Positions 26,453 through 35,689 are shown, counted from the first letter of the stretch. The stretch: DNA of 64,000 bases from Pseudoroseomonas aestuarii (GCF_042651065.1 NZ_JBHSCH010000003.1:89820-153819); one strand, 5' to 3'. Translations and numbers: made by a program. Notes: a model not told the origin generated them from the sequence alone.

Positions 26453-27079
26453 ATGCGACGCACCGCCATCCTGGCCCTGGCCCTCGCGTGGACCGGCGCC
26501 GGCGCCGCCCTGGCGCAGAACGCCCCCGCCCAGCTCTGGCCCACCCGCGACGTGGCGGTGACCTACACGGCCCGCGGCGGGCGCGAGGCACCGCGCACGG
26601 TGCAGGCGGCATGGCTCGCCGCCGAGCGGCGGCTGCGGGTCGAGCCGCCGGAGGCGCCGGGATGGGTGCTGGTCGACCTGCCGCGCGGCCAGGCGATGAT
26701 GGTGATGGATTCGATGCGCACCGCCATGCAGCTGCCGGACGAGCAGAAGCTGCCGCTGACCGGTGGGCTTCCGCCGGGCACGACGATGACGCCGGCCGGC
26801 AGCGCCACCGTGGCCGGCCACCGCTGCGACATCTGGCGCGTCAGCAATCCGGACGGGCAGGGCACCGTCTGCCTGACGCCGGATGGCGTGCTGCTGCGCG
26901 CGCAAGGCAAGCATGAGGGCAAGCAGGGCATGCTGGAGGCCACCGCCGTCTCCTACACCCGGCAGGACCCGGCCCGCTTCCGCCTGCCGCCCGAGTACCG
27001 TAGCGTCACGCTGCCGCCCGGCCTGCTGAAGAACCTGCCGCCGGGCCTGGCGCAGAGCATTCCCGGCCTCTCGCGCTAA
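26453..27079 (+). CDS. secreted protein of unknown function, DUF4412-like
   Basis: A 208-residue protein with a Sec signal peptide (MRRTAILALALAWTGAGAAL, cleavage near LAQN). The mature part has repeated beta-strand patterns (DVAVTYTARGG, WVLVDLPRGQAMMVMD, CDIWRVSNPDGQGTVCLTPD) like the DUF4412/LolA-fold periplasmic proteins, which is a weak resemblance. Two cysteines (in HRCDIW and GTVCLT) could pair. GGGGGA precedes the ATG. It is convergent with the HD-GYP gene, whose stop is 9 bp away. Confidence 0.72.
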   Translation: MRRTAILALALAWTGAGAALAQNAPAQLWPTRDVAVTYTARGGREAPRTVQAAWLAAERRLRVEPPEAPGWVLVDLPRGQAMMVMDSMRTAMQLPDEQKLPLTGGLPPGTTMTPAGSATVAGHRCDIWRVSNPDGQGTVCLTPDGVLLRAQGKHEGKQGMLEATAVSYTRQDPARFRLPPEYRSVTLPPGLLKNLPPGLAQSIPGLSR

Positions 27080-27088
27080 GGCACCGCC

Positions 27089-27805
27089 TCACCAGGGGCA
27101 GGGCGGAAGACGCAGGGCGCGCTCCAGCAGGTGCGAAGGCAGCAGCCCGGCCATGGTGCTCCGGCGGCTCAGCCCATGGTCCAGGCCCAGCTCCGCCTGG
27201 AAGGTCTCGCCCAGCCCCTCCACCAGCAGCGCCGCGAAATCGGGGTCGAACTGGGTGCCGGAGCAGGCCTGCACCTCGCGCAGCGCCTCGGCCACGCTGA
27301 GGTGCCGGCGATAGGCCCGCCCGGGCTCGATCATCGCGACGAAGGAATCGGCCACGCAGATGGCGCGCGCCAGCGGTGACAGGGCCGTGCCCGCGCGCCC
27401 ACCGGGATAGCCGCCGCCCTGCCAGCGCTCATGGTGGTCCCGCGCCGCCACCTGCACCGCTTCCGGGTAGCGCAGCGCGGCCAGGGCCTCGGCGCCGGCC
27501 AGGGGATGGGCGCGCATCATGTCCGTCTCGCGGGCGCTGAGGCCGCGGGCGGCATCGAGCAGGCTGGTCGGCAGGAAGACCTTGCCCAAATCATGCAGCA
27601 GGCCGGCCGCCACCACCTCGGCCATGTCGCCCAGCCCGTCCGGGCGGTGGCTCCACATGGCCAGCAGCACCGTGGCCACCCGCACCGAATGATCCGCCGT
27701 CGCCGGATGGTGGCGCCGGATGGCCGCCAGCAGGCGCAGGCTCTGGCGGGAGAGGTTGCCGGGCGTGGCGCCCGGCCCGGGCACGTCACAGGCACTCTGA
27801 ATCAT
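27089..27805 (-). CDS. HD-GYP domain phosphohydrolase (probable c-di-GMP phosphodiesterase)
   Basis: A 238-residue protein made almost entirely of an HD-GYP domain. Metal ligands are in HSVRVATVLL, the HD pair LLHDLGKVFLP, HPLAGAEAL and DHHERWQGGGYPGG, whose GYP triad defines enzymes that hydrolyse cyclic-di-GMP. SPLARAICVADSFVAM completes the motif set. There is no receiver domain on the same chain. The adjacent response regulator (36 bp upstream) and hybrid kinase are on the same strand, so the three probably form one signalling operon whose output lowers c-di-GMP. Confidence 0.92.
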   Translation of the reverse strand: MIQSACDVPGPGATPGNLSRQSLRLLAAIRRHHPATADHSVRVATVLLAMWSHRPDGLGDMAEVVAAGLLHDLGKVFLPTSLLDAARGLSARETDMMRAHPLAGAEALAALRYPEAVQVAARDHHERWQGGGYPGGRAGTALSPLARAICVADSFVAMIEPGRAYRRHLSVAEALREVQACSGTQFDPDFAALLVEGLGETFQAELGLDHGLSRRSTMAGLLPSHLLERALRLPPCPW

Positions 27806-27841
27806 CGCGCATCATCGCCCTGCCGGGTGGATGCAGCGAGG

Positions 27842-28597
27842 CTACCACACCAGCCGGTAGCCGCGCCCGCGCACCGCCAGAAGCTGGATGGCGCCATTCG
27901 AGGACTGTTCCAGCTTCTGCCGCAGCGAGGAGGCGAACTGGTCCACGCCGCGTTGCTGCGGCCGCCGCCGATAGCCCAGCACGTGCTCGGCGATCATGTC
28001 CCGCTCGGCGGTGAGGGAAGGGTCGCGCAGCATCATCGCCAGCAGCCCGGCCTCGGCGCCGGTGAGGTGGATTTCCGACCCGCCGGGGGGAACCAGCCTC
28101 TGCCGGGCAGGGTCCAGCAGCACGCCCATCGCCATGCGCGGCGGCAGCGGCTCCGACGTTGCCGGCGGCGCCGGCAGGCGGCGGGAGAGCGCCCGCAGCC
28201 GGGCCACCAGCTCCCGCGGGGAGACGGGCAGGGGCAGATGGTCATCGGCGCCCAGCTCCAGGCTGGCCACGCGCTCCGCCTCGCCGGCCTGCCGGCTCAG
28301 CACCACCAGGCCGCGACCACGGCCGGGAATGCGGCGGAGCATCTCGGGGGCCGAGCCCGCGGCCCAGTCGAGATCCAGCACCACCACCCGCGCCGGAGCC
28401 TGCTCCAGCGCCGCGCAGAAATCATTCAGGTCGTCGATGAGGTTCGGCTGGTAGCCGGACTGCATCAACGCTTCTGAGAGCGTCGCGGCCGTGCGGGGGC
28501 AACCCAGCCCCAGCAGGATGCCTTCGACGCGGGCCTGCTCCGCCAAGCTTCGCGGGCGGCGCAGCGGGGGTTCTAGGGTTGTGGTTTCGTTTACCAT
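27842..28597 (-). CDS. OmpR-type response regulator with degenerate receiver
   Basis: A 251-residue protein with an N-terminal receiver-like domain (about 22-135) and a C-terminal winged-helix DNA-binding domain (LTGAEAGLLAMMLRDPSLTA to AVRGRGYRLVW). The receiver keeps an Asp in VVVLDLDW, but the usual acidic pair after strand 1 is replaced by GLGCP. The conserved Lys of the KPF motif is Leu (HLPLPVSPREL), so normal phosphorylation is doubtful. It is followed 36 bp downstream by the HD-GYP gene and preceded by the hybrid kinase, which suggests cotranscription. It may act as a phosphorylation-independent regulator. Confidence 0.88.
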   Translation of the reverse strand: MVNETTTLEPPLRRPRSLAEQARVEGILLGLGCPRTAATLSEALMQSGYQPNLIDDLNDFCAALEQAPARVVVLDLDWAAGSAPEMLRRIPGRGRGLVVLSRQAGEAERVASLELGADDHLPLPVSPRELVARLRALSRRLPAPPATSEPLPPRMAMGVLLDPARQRLVPPGGSEIHLTGAEAGLLAMMLRDPSLTAERDMIAEHVLGYRRRPQQRGVDQFASSLRQKLEQSSNGAIQLLAVRGRGYRLVW

Positions 28598-28630
28598 TGC
28601 TCGCTATGATAGCAGAGCAATTTGCGGAAT

Positions 28631-31480
28631 CTACTGGAATGTGAGTTTTTCTCCTGAAAGTGGATCGGATGCCAGAACTTTCTGCGTGAGCGCCGATTGC
28701 AGCGCCGCCGCCAGCTCATCGCCTGTGCAGGGCTTGAGAAGAAGCGGCGGCTGGCCGGGCGTGGTGCCCGCCTCCACGGCATAGGCGGAGATCAGGAGCA
28801 CCGCGCAGGATGGCTGCCAATGCCGGGCCTTCTCAGCCAGGTGCAGGCCGCTGAGGCCGCCAGGCAGCATGACATCGGTCAGCAACAGGTCGGGGCGCAG
28901 CCCTTCTTCGACCAGCTGCAAGGCGGCCGGGCCGTCCTCCGCCGCATGCACCGCGCAGCCCAGCGCCTGCAACTGCGCTGTCAGCCGCTGGCGCAGCGAT
29001 GGCTCGTCCTCAACCAGCAGGATGCAGGGGCTGCCCTCCAGCCGTGGCGGCGGCAGCGTCTCGGAAGGGGCGGGCAGGGGGAGCGGAGACCAGGGCAGCA
29101 GCAATTCGGCCAGGCATCCGCCGCCGGCAGCATCGCTCAACCGGAAGGCACCGCCCTGCCGCCGCGCGAAGGCGGCGATCGCGGCGAGGCCGAGGCCATG
29201 CCCGCCGGGCTTTTCGCTGAAGCCGGCCTCGCCCGCCCTGCCAAGGGCCGCCCCGTGAAACCCGCTGCCGGAATCCTGTACCGCAAGCCGCAGGCACGGC
29301 CCCGGCGGCAGCGGCGCCGGCGCCGCCTCCAGCCGGTGCAGCGTGAGCCGCAGCGATCCTCCCTGCGGCATCGCCGCGCGCGCGTTCAGCACCAGGTTCA
29401 CCACGGCGCTTTCCAGCTGGCCCGCTTCCAGCGGCAGGGGCGGCAGGCTTGGCGGAATCTCGGCCTCCAGCGCCACGGCGGGGCCGGCCAGACGCCGCAG
29501 GAGGCCCAGCAGGCCGCGCAGGAGCGCCGCCGGATCGGCCGGCCGGGCTTCCGTCCGGCCGCTGCGGATCAGCCCCAGCAGCGCGCCGCTGAGCGCCTGC
29601 CCGAGCGCGCCGGACCGGCGCAGCGCCTCCGCCGCCTCCGCCGCCTCGGGTGGCAGGCGGGAGGCCGTCTCCTCCATGGCGGCCATCAGATGGCCCAGAT
29701 CGTGCGCCAGGCCGGCGGCCTGGATGATCGCCGCGCCCGGCAGCGCGCCGCCCGCCAGGGCCTCGGGCGCCGCGGCCTGACGCTGGCCGGTTTCCCGAAA
29801 CTGCAGGGCGATGCCATCCCCGGCGGGATAGGAGAGCATGCGGAAGCTGCGGTCGCCGCCCTCACAGGGCAGGGTGATGTCGAACTCGGCCCGGCCGCCG
29901 CGCGCGGCCACGGTGTGCAGCTGCTCCACCAGCGCGGTCTCCAGCAGGATGGGGTAGCGCTGCCAGAGGGTCTGGCGGGGCAACGCCCCCTCCGCCAGCT
30001 TCAGCATCCGGCGGGCGGCGGTGTTGGCATAGGCGAAGCGCCATTCCGAATCGAGCGCGATGAAGCCGTCGCTGATCGACTCCAGGATGAACTCGACCCG
30101 GCCCCGGGCGCTTTCGGCCTCCTGCGCCGCGTGGTGCAGCGTGCCGATCAGGCGCCGGTTGCGGATCGCGATGCCGGCCAGAACGCCCAGCTGCGACAGC
30201 ATGGCGATGTCGTCGGCGTCGAAGGCATGGTCGGCATCACCTACCAGAAGTGTGCCGAGCGGCGCGCCATCCGCCCCGCGCAGCGGCACCGACAGGGCGG
30301 CGGGACGCTCCGCCTGCGCCGGCCAGAGGCAGGGCGCGTCACCGGCGAGGCCGGGTTCGAGCGCCAGCCGGCGCAGCGCGGCCAGGGCGGGCGGCGCGTC
30401 GCCGGGCTTCAGGTCGATCACCGGCTCATGGCCTGCCGGCTCGTGCAGGCGGATGGCGGCGAAGCGCGCTGCGGCCGCCTGCCGCGCCAGCTGCCCGACG
30501 CGGTGCAGCAGGGCGGGCATCTCGGCCATGGCGGCGATCTGCGCCGAACCCCGCGCCAGCGCCTCGAGCCGCGCGGTGGCGGCCTGCCGGGCCGCCAGCC
30601 GCCGCGCCATCTCGCGCAGCACCAGCACCGTGCCCGCGCCGATGGCGAGGGTGGCCAGGAGAGCCAGCCCGATCAGCAGCCAGGTGCGCTGCCACCATGG
30701 CGCCATCACCTCCTTCTGGCTCTGGAGGGCGATGAGCATGACCGGCTGGCCCTGCACCGGCACCGCCGCATAGTAGCGTGGCGTGCCGTCGGCCGCGGCA
30801 CGGTCCATGCCCGAGGCACGCCGGCGCTCGCGCAGGGCCCGCACCACCTCCTCCGCGCGTGCCGGCTTCTCGCCCGCCGGCCAGGGCCCGGGCGGATGCA
30901 CGGCGAGGCGGTGCCCCTCCGCGTCGAACAGCAGCAGGCGGGCACCCTTGGCGAGCGGCAACCGCGCATACTGTCCGGCCAGCCCCTGCAGGGGCAGCAA
31001 GGCCATGCCCACGCGGTGCGCATCCAGCCGGCGCAGCAGCGGCAGGATGCTGCCTTCGCGGCCGCGCAGCGGCGGCGCGACATACAGCGCCGGCTCCCCG
31101 GCCGGCAGGCTGGCGAGGGAGGCGGCATAGCCCTGCTGCAGCCCCGCGATGTGCTCCCGGCCCCGGGCGGTCGCCAGCTTCACCGCCCCGGCGGCATCGA
31201 GCACAAACAGCCCGGTTCCCTCCGGCGCGAGCGCCTCGTGCCGCTGCAGCCGCCCCTCCCCTTCGGCATCCTCGTCGAGTCCCTCCAGGCCGAGCAGCGC
31301 CTGGTCCAGGCCGTTCAGCATCGCCGCGGCCTGGGCGGCGGCGGCCTCCGCCAGCGCATTGACGCCGCGCAGCACGCGATCCTCCGTCCGGCGCCGGTCC
31401 AGCGACAGGTTGAGTCCCAGTGCGGTTGCCAGGAGGCTGGTCATCAGCAGGGCCAGCACCGCCGCGCGGCCTGCCCTCAC
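28631..31480 (-). CDS. hybrid sensor histidine kinase (periplasmic sensor, GAF, PAS, receiver)
   Basis: A 949-residue membrane kinase. The first transmembrane helix is at about 5-25 and the second at about 265-288, enclosing a 240-residue periplasmic region that resembles a double-CACHE sensor. A GAF domain (about 310-450) and PAS domain (about 465-570) follow. The H-box LAHDLGHLM lies near residue 605, the N-box NLVLNARAAM and G-boxes DSGSGF and GHGLGLAA complete the ATPase. The C-terminal receiver is canonical (CILLVEDEP, TDVMLPGG, LISAY, LLLKPC). It should signal to the neighbouring regulator and/or HD-GYP protein; the periplasmic ligand is unknown. Confidence 0.92.
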   Translation of the reverse strand: MRAGRAAVLALLMTSLLATALGLNLSLDRRRTEDRVLRGVNALAEAAAAQAAAMLNGLDQALLGLEGLDEDAEGEGRLQRHEALAPEGTGLFVLDAAGAVKLATARGREHIAGLQQGYAASLASLPAGEPALYVAPPLRGREGSILPLLRRLDAHRVGMALLPLQGLAGQYARLPLAKGARLLLFDAEGHRLAVHPPGPWPAGEKPARAEEVVRALRERRRASGMDRAAADGTPRYYAAVPVQGQPVMLIALQSQKEVMAPWWQRTWLLIGLALLATLAIGAGTVLVLREMARRLAARQAATARLEALARGSAQIAAMAEMPALLHRVGQLARQAAAARFAAIRLHEPAGHEPVIDLKPGDAPPALAALRRLALEPGLAGDAPCLWPAQAERPAALSVPLRGADGAPLGTLLVGDADHAFDADDIAMLSQLGVLAGIAIRNRRLIGTLHHAAQEAESARGRVEFILESISDGFIALDSEWRFAYANTAARRMLKLAEGALPRQTLWQRYPILLETALVEQLHTVAARGGRAEFDITLPCEGGDRSFRMLSYPAGDGIALQFRETGQRQAAAPEALAGGALPGAAIIQAAGLAHDLGHLMAAMEETASRLPPEAAEAAEALRRSGALGQALSGALLGLIRSGRTEARPADPAALLRGLLGLLRRLAGPAVALEAEIPPSLPPLPLEAGQLESAVVNLVLNARAAMPQGGSLRLTLHRLEAAPAPLPPGPCLRLAVQDSGSGFHGAALGRAGEAGFSEKPGGHGLGLAAIAAFARRQGGAFRLSDAAGGGCLAELLLPWSPLPLPAPSETLPPPRLEGSPCILLVEDEPSLRQRLTAQLQALGCAVHAAEDGPAALQLVEEGLRPDLLLTDVMLPGGLSGLHLAEKARHWQPSCAVLLISAYAVEAGTTPGQPPLLLKPCTGDELAAALQSALTQKVLASDPLSGEKLTFQ

Positions 31481-31604
31481 GCGGCGCGACCGCCTTGGCG
31501 GCTAACAGGGTTCAGGCCGGTCGGCGCTTCCGCCATGCTGATCCATGCTGCTCTCAGGGTGCGCCTCCACGCAAAGCCTCATGCTCCAGGCTGAGCTGGA
31601 CGGT

Positions 31605-32681
31605 CTAGAGAAGCATCGTGCGCTCGAAAGCGGCCAGGCGGGCCAGAAGCGTCAGGGCGGCGGCATAGTAGTGCGGCGCGGCCAGGACCTGGGGCAGATC
31701 GGCGACACGGGCCTGCGGGTCGAGGACCAGCCGCATGATGGCCTGCATGCCGCTGTCGGCCGCATAGGGCGCCACGGTGTCCTGCGCGAAATCGGTCCAG
31801 GCCGGCGTGTAACCCGCCGGATGACGGGTGCTCCAGAAGCGGGCGGCAGCGCGGGCGGCCGGCTCGTCCAGCAGCCCTGCCCAGGCCATGTAGAGCGGGA
31901 TGCGGACGGCATCGTAGGAGAAGCGGGCGGGCCAGCCGACGGCCGGGCTGGGCGGTTCCTCCGGCTTGCCGGTCAGGCGGATCCAGTCCGCCGGCAGGTT
32001 CCAGGCGCCGAAGCCGCTCTCCCGCAGCAGCGCCAGCCCATCCTCGCGAAGCGGCCGCCACAGCCCCTCAGGGTGCAGCCGCGCCATCGCATCCAGGGCA
32101 GGGAAGACATAGTAGGAAGGATTGATGACCGTATAGCTGGGATGTTCGAAGCCGAAGGCGGCGGGCAGCAACACGATCCGCCCGCCCACTCTCCGCACGC
32201 AGCGCTCATGCAGGTCCCGGGCGATCGCGGCGGCCCGCTCGGTGAGTTCCGGCCGGTGCCAGCGGCGGCCGGCCCGTTCCAGCGCCCAGGCGATGAACAG
32301 GTCGCCATCCGCTGCGTTGTTGGTGTCTTCCACCGGATTCCGCCGGTCCGGGCGCCAGCTCCAGACATGCAGCGAATCCTGCGGGCGGCGCAGATTCTGC
32401 TGTGTCCAGGCCAGCACGCGGTCGAACACCGGCTGGTCGTCGAATGCCTCCGCCATCAGCAGCGCCCAGCCCTGGCCCTCGGAGTGGGAGGCGTTGTTGT
32501 TGCCGGTGTCAACGATGCGGCCGACGGGCAGCAGATAGAGGGCCTTGAAGCCCTCCCATTCCTGCCGGTCGGGCATGACGGAGGCGGAGCGGAACTCCGC
32601 ATACCCCGGGAAGCGAGGCACCACGGCCAACAGGCCGGCGCAGAGCGCCACCCATTTCCGCCGTCCGAAAGCCCCCTGCAT
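31605..32681 (-). CDS. glycoside hydrolase family 8 (BcsZ-like endoglucanase)
   Basis: A secreted endo-beta-1,4-glucanase-like protein of 358 residues with an N-terminal signal sequence (RRKWVALCAGLLAVVPRFPG). GH8 signatures are NNNASHSEGQGWALLMAEAF, with the proton-donor Glu68, and NNAADGDLFIAWALERAG, with the conserved Asp. YVFPALDAMARL and RFSYDAVRIPLYMAW are also typical. ATG 32681 is chosen since GGGTGGGC lies 9 nt before it; ATG 32699 and an upstream TTG are in frame. BcsZ normally sits in a cellulose synthase operon; here no bcsA/B/C is adjacent, so it may act on another beta-glucan. Confidence 0.88.
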   Translation of the reverse strand: MQGAFGRRKWVALCAGLLAVVPRFPGYAEFRSASVMPDRQEWEGFKALYLLPVGRIVDTGNNNASHSEGQGWALLMAEAFDDQPVFDRVLAWTQQNLRRPQDSLHVWSWRPDRRNPVEDTNNAADGDLFIAWALERAGRRWHRPELTERAAAIARDLHERCVRRVGGRIVLLPAAFGFEHPSYTVINPSYYVFPALDAMARLHPEGLWRPLREDGLALLRESGFGAWNLPADWIRLTGKPEEPPSPAVGWPARFSYDAVRIPLYMAWAGLLDEPAARAAARFWSTRHPAGYTPAWTDFAQDTVAPYAADSGMQAIMRLVLDPQARVADLPQVLAAPHYYAAALTLLARLAAFERTMLL

Positions 32682-33028
32682 TGCGTGATGCCCACCCATT
32701 CCTGAAGGACCAGTGACTACCTTCAATAGCAAAGCATTTAGCTATGCGCGCAATACGCGCACAAGCCCGATGGTTTGCAGGGTTCAAGAGAATTTGTCCG
32801 GCACTCCCGGGAACAACACGCGCAGCGACATGGCGGCTTCACCGTTTATAAACCACAGGTTGATTTGCCCGGCAGAATTGTATGTGCAGCGGCGTTCGCC
32901 TCATTCGTCAAGCGCCTGTCATGTGACGGTCACGGCTCCGTCGCATGGCTCGGATACTGCCGCCCTGGTCGAAACATCCCGGTCCGGCAGCCACGTCAGA
33001 AGCCCGGGCCCAGCCAAGGGAAGCCGGA
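32682..33028. other. divergent intergenic region, AT-richer than surroundings
   Basis: This 347-bp spacer separates the divergent GH8 and LpxH-like genes and must hold both promoters. It has AT-rich patches (around 32715-32760 and CGTTTATAAACC near 32842) unlike the flanks. I see no convincing gene, tRNA or clear -35/-10 pair. Confidence 0.5.
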
Positions 33029-33865
33029 ATGCCCAACAGCACCGCGCCTGATCCCCGCCCCGCCCTGCGCCGCTACCGGGCCCTGTTCATCTCCGACACT
33101 CATCTCGGCATGCGGGGCTGCCGCGCGGAGCTGCTGCTCGACTTCCTCAACCAGGTCGAGTGCGACCATCTCTACCTGATCGGCGACATCATCGATGGCT
33201 GGCGCCTCCGCCGCTCCTGGTACTGGGAGCCGGGGCACGACCTGGTCATCCGCCGCGTGCTGGCCATGGCCCGCGCCGGCACCCGCGTCACCTACATCCC
33301 CGGCAACCATGACGAGGTGTTCCGCGACTGGGCCGGGCCGGAGTTCGAGGTGGCCGGCGTCGCGCTGCTGCGCGAGGCGGTGCATGAGGCGGCCGATGGC
33401 CGGCGCTTCCTGCTGATCCATGGCGACGAGTTCGACAGCGTGGTGCGCTACGCCACGCTGCTCGCCCATCTGGGCGACTGGGCCTATGACGCGGCGCTGG
33501 TGGCCAACCGCTGGTTCAACGCGGCGCGGCGCCGCCTCGGCTACCCGTACTGGTCGCTCAGCCAGTGGCTGAAGCGCCAGGTGAAGGAGGCGGTAAAGGC
33601 GATCGACCGCTTCGAGGTGGCGCTGGCCGAGGAGGCGCGGCGGCGGGGCCTGGACGGCGTGATCTGCGGCCACATCCACCACGCCGAGATGCGCATGGTG
33701 AACGGCGTGCTCTACATGAACGATGGCGACTGGGTGGAAAGCTGCACCGCGCTGGTGGAGAACGCCGATGGCCGCTTCGAGCTGATCGACTGGGCCGCCG
33801 AGCAGCGCCGGCGCCACGCCGCGCCGCCTGCCCTGCCGGCGCCCGTCGCATTGCCGGCGGCATGA
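33029..33865 (+). CDS. metallophosphoesterase, UDP-2,3-diacylglucosamine diphosphatase (LpxH)-like
   Basis: A 278-residue calcineurin-type phosphoesterase of the COG2908 family. Metal-binding motifs are ISDTHLG, LIGDIIDGW, IPGNHDE, IHGDEFD and CGHIHHAEM. The C-terminal third is longer than in classical LpxH (about 240 residues) and rich in Arg. AAGGGA lies 8 nt before ATG 33029. It is followed one base later by a GT4 glycosyltransferase. Such pairs recur in alphaproteobacteria (from memory), so the substrate may be a glycolipid or nucleotide-sugar intermediate rather than the lipid A precursor. Confidence 0.86.
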   Translation: MPNSTAPDPRPALRRYRALFISDTHLGMRGCRAELLLDFLNQVECDHLYLIGDIIDGWRLRRSWYWEPGHDLVIRRVLAMARAGTRVTYIPGNHDEVFRDWAGPEFEVAGVALLREAVHEAADGRRFLLIHGDEFDSVVRYATLLAHLGDWAYDAALVANRWFNAARRRLGYPYWSLSQWLKRQVKEAVKAIDRFEVALAEEARRRGLDGVICGHIHHAEMRMVNGVLYMNDGDWVESCTALVENADGRFELIDWAAEQRRRHAAPPALPAPVALPAA

Positions 33866-33866
33866 G

Positions 33867-34883
33867 ATGCGCATCCTGATCGTCTCCGACGCCTGGGCGC
33901 CCCAGGTGAACGGCGTGGTGCGCACCCTCGGCATGGTCTCCGCCGCGCTGCGGCGCGGCGGCGACACGGTGGAGGTGCTGGGGCCGGACCGCTTCCGCGG
34001 CCTCGCCGTGCCCGGTGAGCCGGGCCTCCGCCTGGCGCTGGGAGCGGGGCCGCAGCTGGGTGCCCTGGCCGGGGTCTTCGCGCCGGACGCCGTGCACATC
34101 GCCACCGAGGGGCCGCTCGGCTGGAGCATGCGCCGACTCTGCCGGGCCCGCGGCTGGTCCTTCACCACGGCCTTCCACACCCGCTTCCCAGATTACCTGC
34201 GGGCGCGGCTCGGCGTCCCGGCGGCGATCTCCTGGCATGTGCTGCGGCGCTTCCATGCCGCTGCCGCCGGCACCTTCGTCGCCACCGAGGCGCTGCGGCA
34301 GGAGCTGGCGGGGCAGGGCTTCACCCGCCTGCGCCCCTGGTCGCGCGGCGTGGACACCGCCCTGTTCCAGCCTGGCCCGCGCGACGCCTTTGCCGGCTTG
34401 CCGCGGCCCATCTTCCTGTGCGCCGGGCGCGTCGCGCCGGAGAAGGGGGTGGAGGACTTCCTGGCCCTGCCGCTCCCGGGCAGCAAGGTGGTGGTGGGGG
34501 ACGGACCGCTGCGCGCCACGCTGGAGCGGCGCTACCCCGAGGCGCGCTTCACCGGCTTCCTGCACCGCGAGGCGCTGGCGGCCGCCTACGCGGCGGCCGA
34601 CGTGATGGTGTTCCCCTCCCGGACCGACACCTTCGGGCTGGTGCTGCTGGAGGCGATGGCCTGCGGCACGCCGATCGCCGCCTACCCGCAGCCCGGGCCG
34701 CGCACCGTGCTGGGCAACGCCGAGCCGCCCCTGAACATCGGGGCGATGGACACGGACCTGCGCGCCGCCTGCCTGCGCGCCCTCTCGGCGGACCGGGCCG
34801 CCTGCCGCGCACGGGCGGAGTCCTTCTCCTGGGAGGCCTGCGCGGCACAGTTCCGCGCCCAGCTCGTGCCGCTACGGGCATAG
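33867..34883 (+). CDS. family 4 glycosyltransferase
   Basis: A 338-residue GT-B fold retaining glycosyltransferase. The N-terminal glycine-rich loop and acceptor region read SDAWAPQVNGVVRTLGMVSA. The C-terminal nucleotide-sugar domain shows LCAGRVAPEKGVEDFLAL and the EX7E-type motif FPSRTDTFGLVLLEAMACGT. The layout is like alpha-mannosyl or alpha-glucosyl transferases acting on diacylglycerol or phosphatidylinositol. It starts 1 bp after the phosphoesterase stop and is surely cotranscribed. A role in membrane glycolipid synthesis is inferred from family and neighbour. Confidence 0.88.
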   Translation: MRILIVSDAWAPQVNGVVRTLGMVSAALRRGGDTVEVLGPDRFRGLAVPGEPGLRLALGAGPQLGALAGVFAPDAVHIATEGPLGWSMRRLCRARGWSFTTAFHTRFPDYLRARLGVPAAISWHVLRRFHAAAAGTFVATEALRQELAGQGFTRLRPWSRGVDTALFQPGPRDAFAGLPRPIFLCAGRVAPEKGVEDFLALPLPGSKVVVGDGPLRATLERRYPEARFTGFLHREALAAAYAAADVMVFPSRTDTFGLVLLEAMACGTPIAAYPQPGPRTVLGNAEPPLNIGAMDTDLRAACLRALSADRAACRARAESFSWEACAAQFRAQLVPLRA

Positions 34884-34925
34884 GCAAAAGGGCCGGGGAG
34901 GGGCCACACCCCCCCGGCATGCCTC

Positions 34926-35525
34926 TCATTGCGGCGTGTAGCGCCAGACGCTGGCGGGCGGGAAGTTGCGCGGCGTCCAGGCCTCGCGCCGGGCGCTCAG
35001 GCCGAGCTTGCGCCAGGGCAGGGGCGAGGTGATGCAGTAGCTGTAGAGCAGGAAGCCGAGCCCCGGCGCCACCGCCTCCAGGCTCGCCAGGAAGCGGCGC
35101 TGGCGCTCCAGCGGCAGCAGCACCAGCGGGATGCCGCAGATGGCGGTGCCGATCCGCCCCCGCGCCTCGGGCGGCAGGCAGCCGGGCAGGTTGAAGGCGT
35201 CGCCCTGCACCACGCGCACGCCAGGCAGCACCCGGCGCAGATGCGCCGCCATCTCCGGCACGATCTCGACGACGATCAGCCGCTCCGGCGGCACGCCCCG
35301 CTCCAGCAGGGCGCGCGACAGCACTCCGGTGCCCGCCCCCAACTCCAGCACGTACTCCCCGGGCCCCTGGCTCGTCAGCGCCGCGATGCGGCGGCAGAGG
35401 GTGGGGGAGGAGGGCACCACGGACCCCATCTGCAGGGGATTGGCCAGCCAGCGCCGCAGAAACAGACCGGCATGGGCGACCTTCCCGGGCGGAACCTCGG
35501 CATGCGGGGGCAGTGCGTCGGGCAT
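34926..35525 (-). CDS. pmtA: phospholipid N-methyltransferase (PmtA-like)
   Basis: SAM-dependent methyltransferase of 199 residues, similar to the Rhizobium/Rhodobacter-type phosphatidylethanolamine N-methyltransferases that make phosphatidylcholine. After an amphipathic N-terminus, LFLRRWLANPLQMGSVVPSS is the recognisable family start. Motif I is VLELGAGTGVLSRALLERGV, the acidic residue after strand 2 is in LIVVEIVPEM, and VVQGDAF follows. Motif C-terminal GIPLVLLP resembles the GLPL of Ksg-like enzymes. ATG 35525 has GAGG 6 nt upstream; an in-frame ATG at 35552 lacks one. It could also be a related quinone or rRNA methylase, but PmtA fits best. Confidence 0.8.
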   Translation of the reverse strand: MPDALPPHAEVPPGKVAHAGLFLRRWLANPLQMGSVVPSSPTLCRRIAALTSQGPGEYVLELGAGTGVLSRALLERGVPPERLIVVEIVPEMAAHLRRVLPGVRVVQGDAFNLPGCLPPEARGRIGTAICGIPLVLLPLERQRRFLASLEAVAPGLGFLLYSYCITSPLPWRKLGLSARREAWTPRNFPPASVWRYTPQ

Positions 35526-35689
35526 GCGGAACCTCAGCTTGATGATCCGCATTCGTTAACCCGCGGCCTGCGACAGATGCGTGGCGGCGGCATGACGTTC
35601 CGGCGAAGCAGGGCGGCCGCCACGGCTGCCCGCGGTGGTCCTCCGCCCCGTCACATCGCGCCGCGCCCTCTCAGGCCGGTAGCGGCCAC

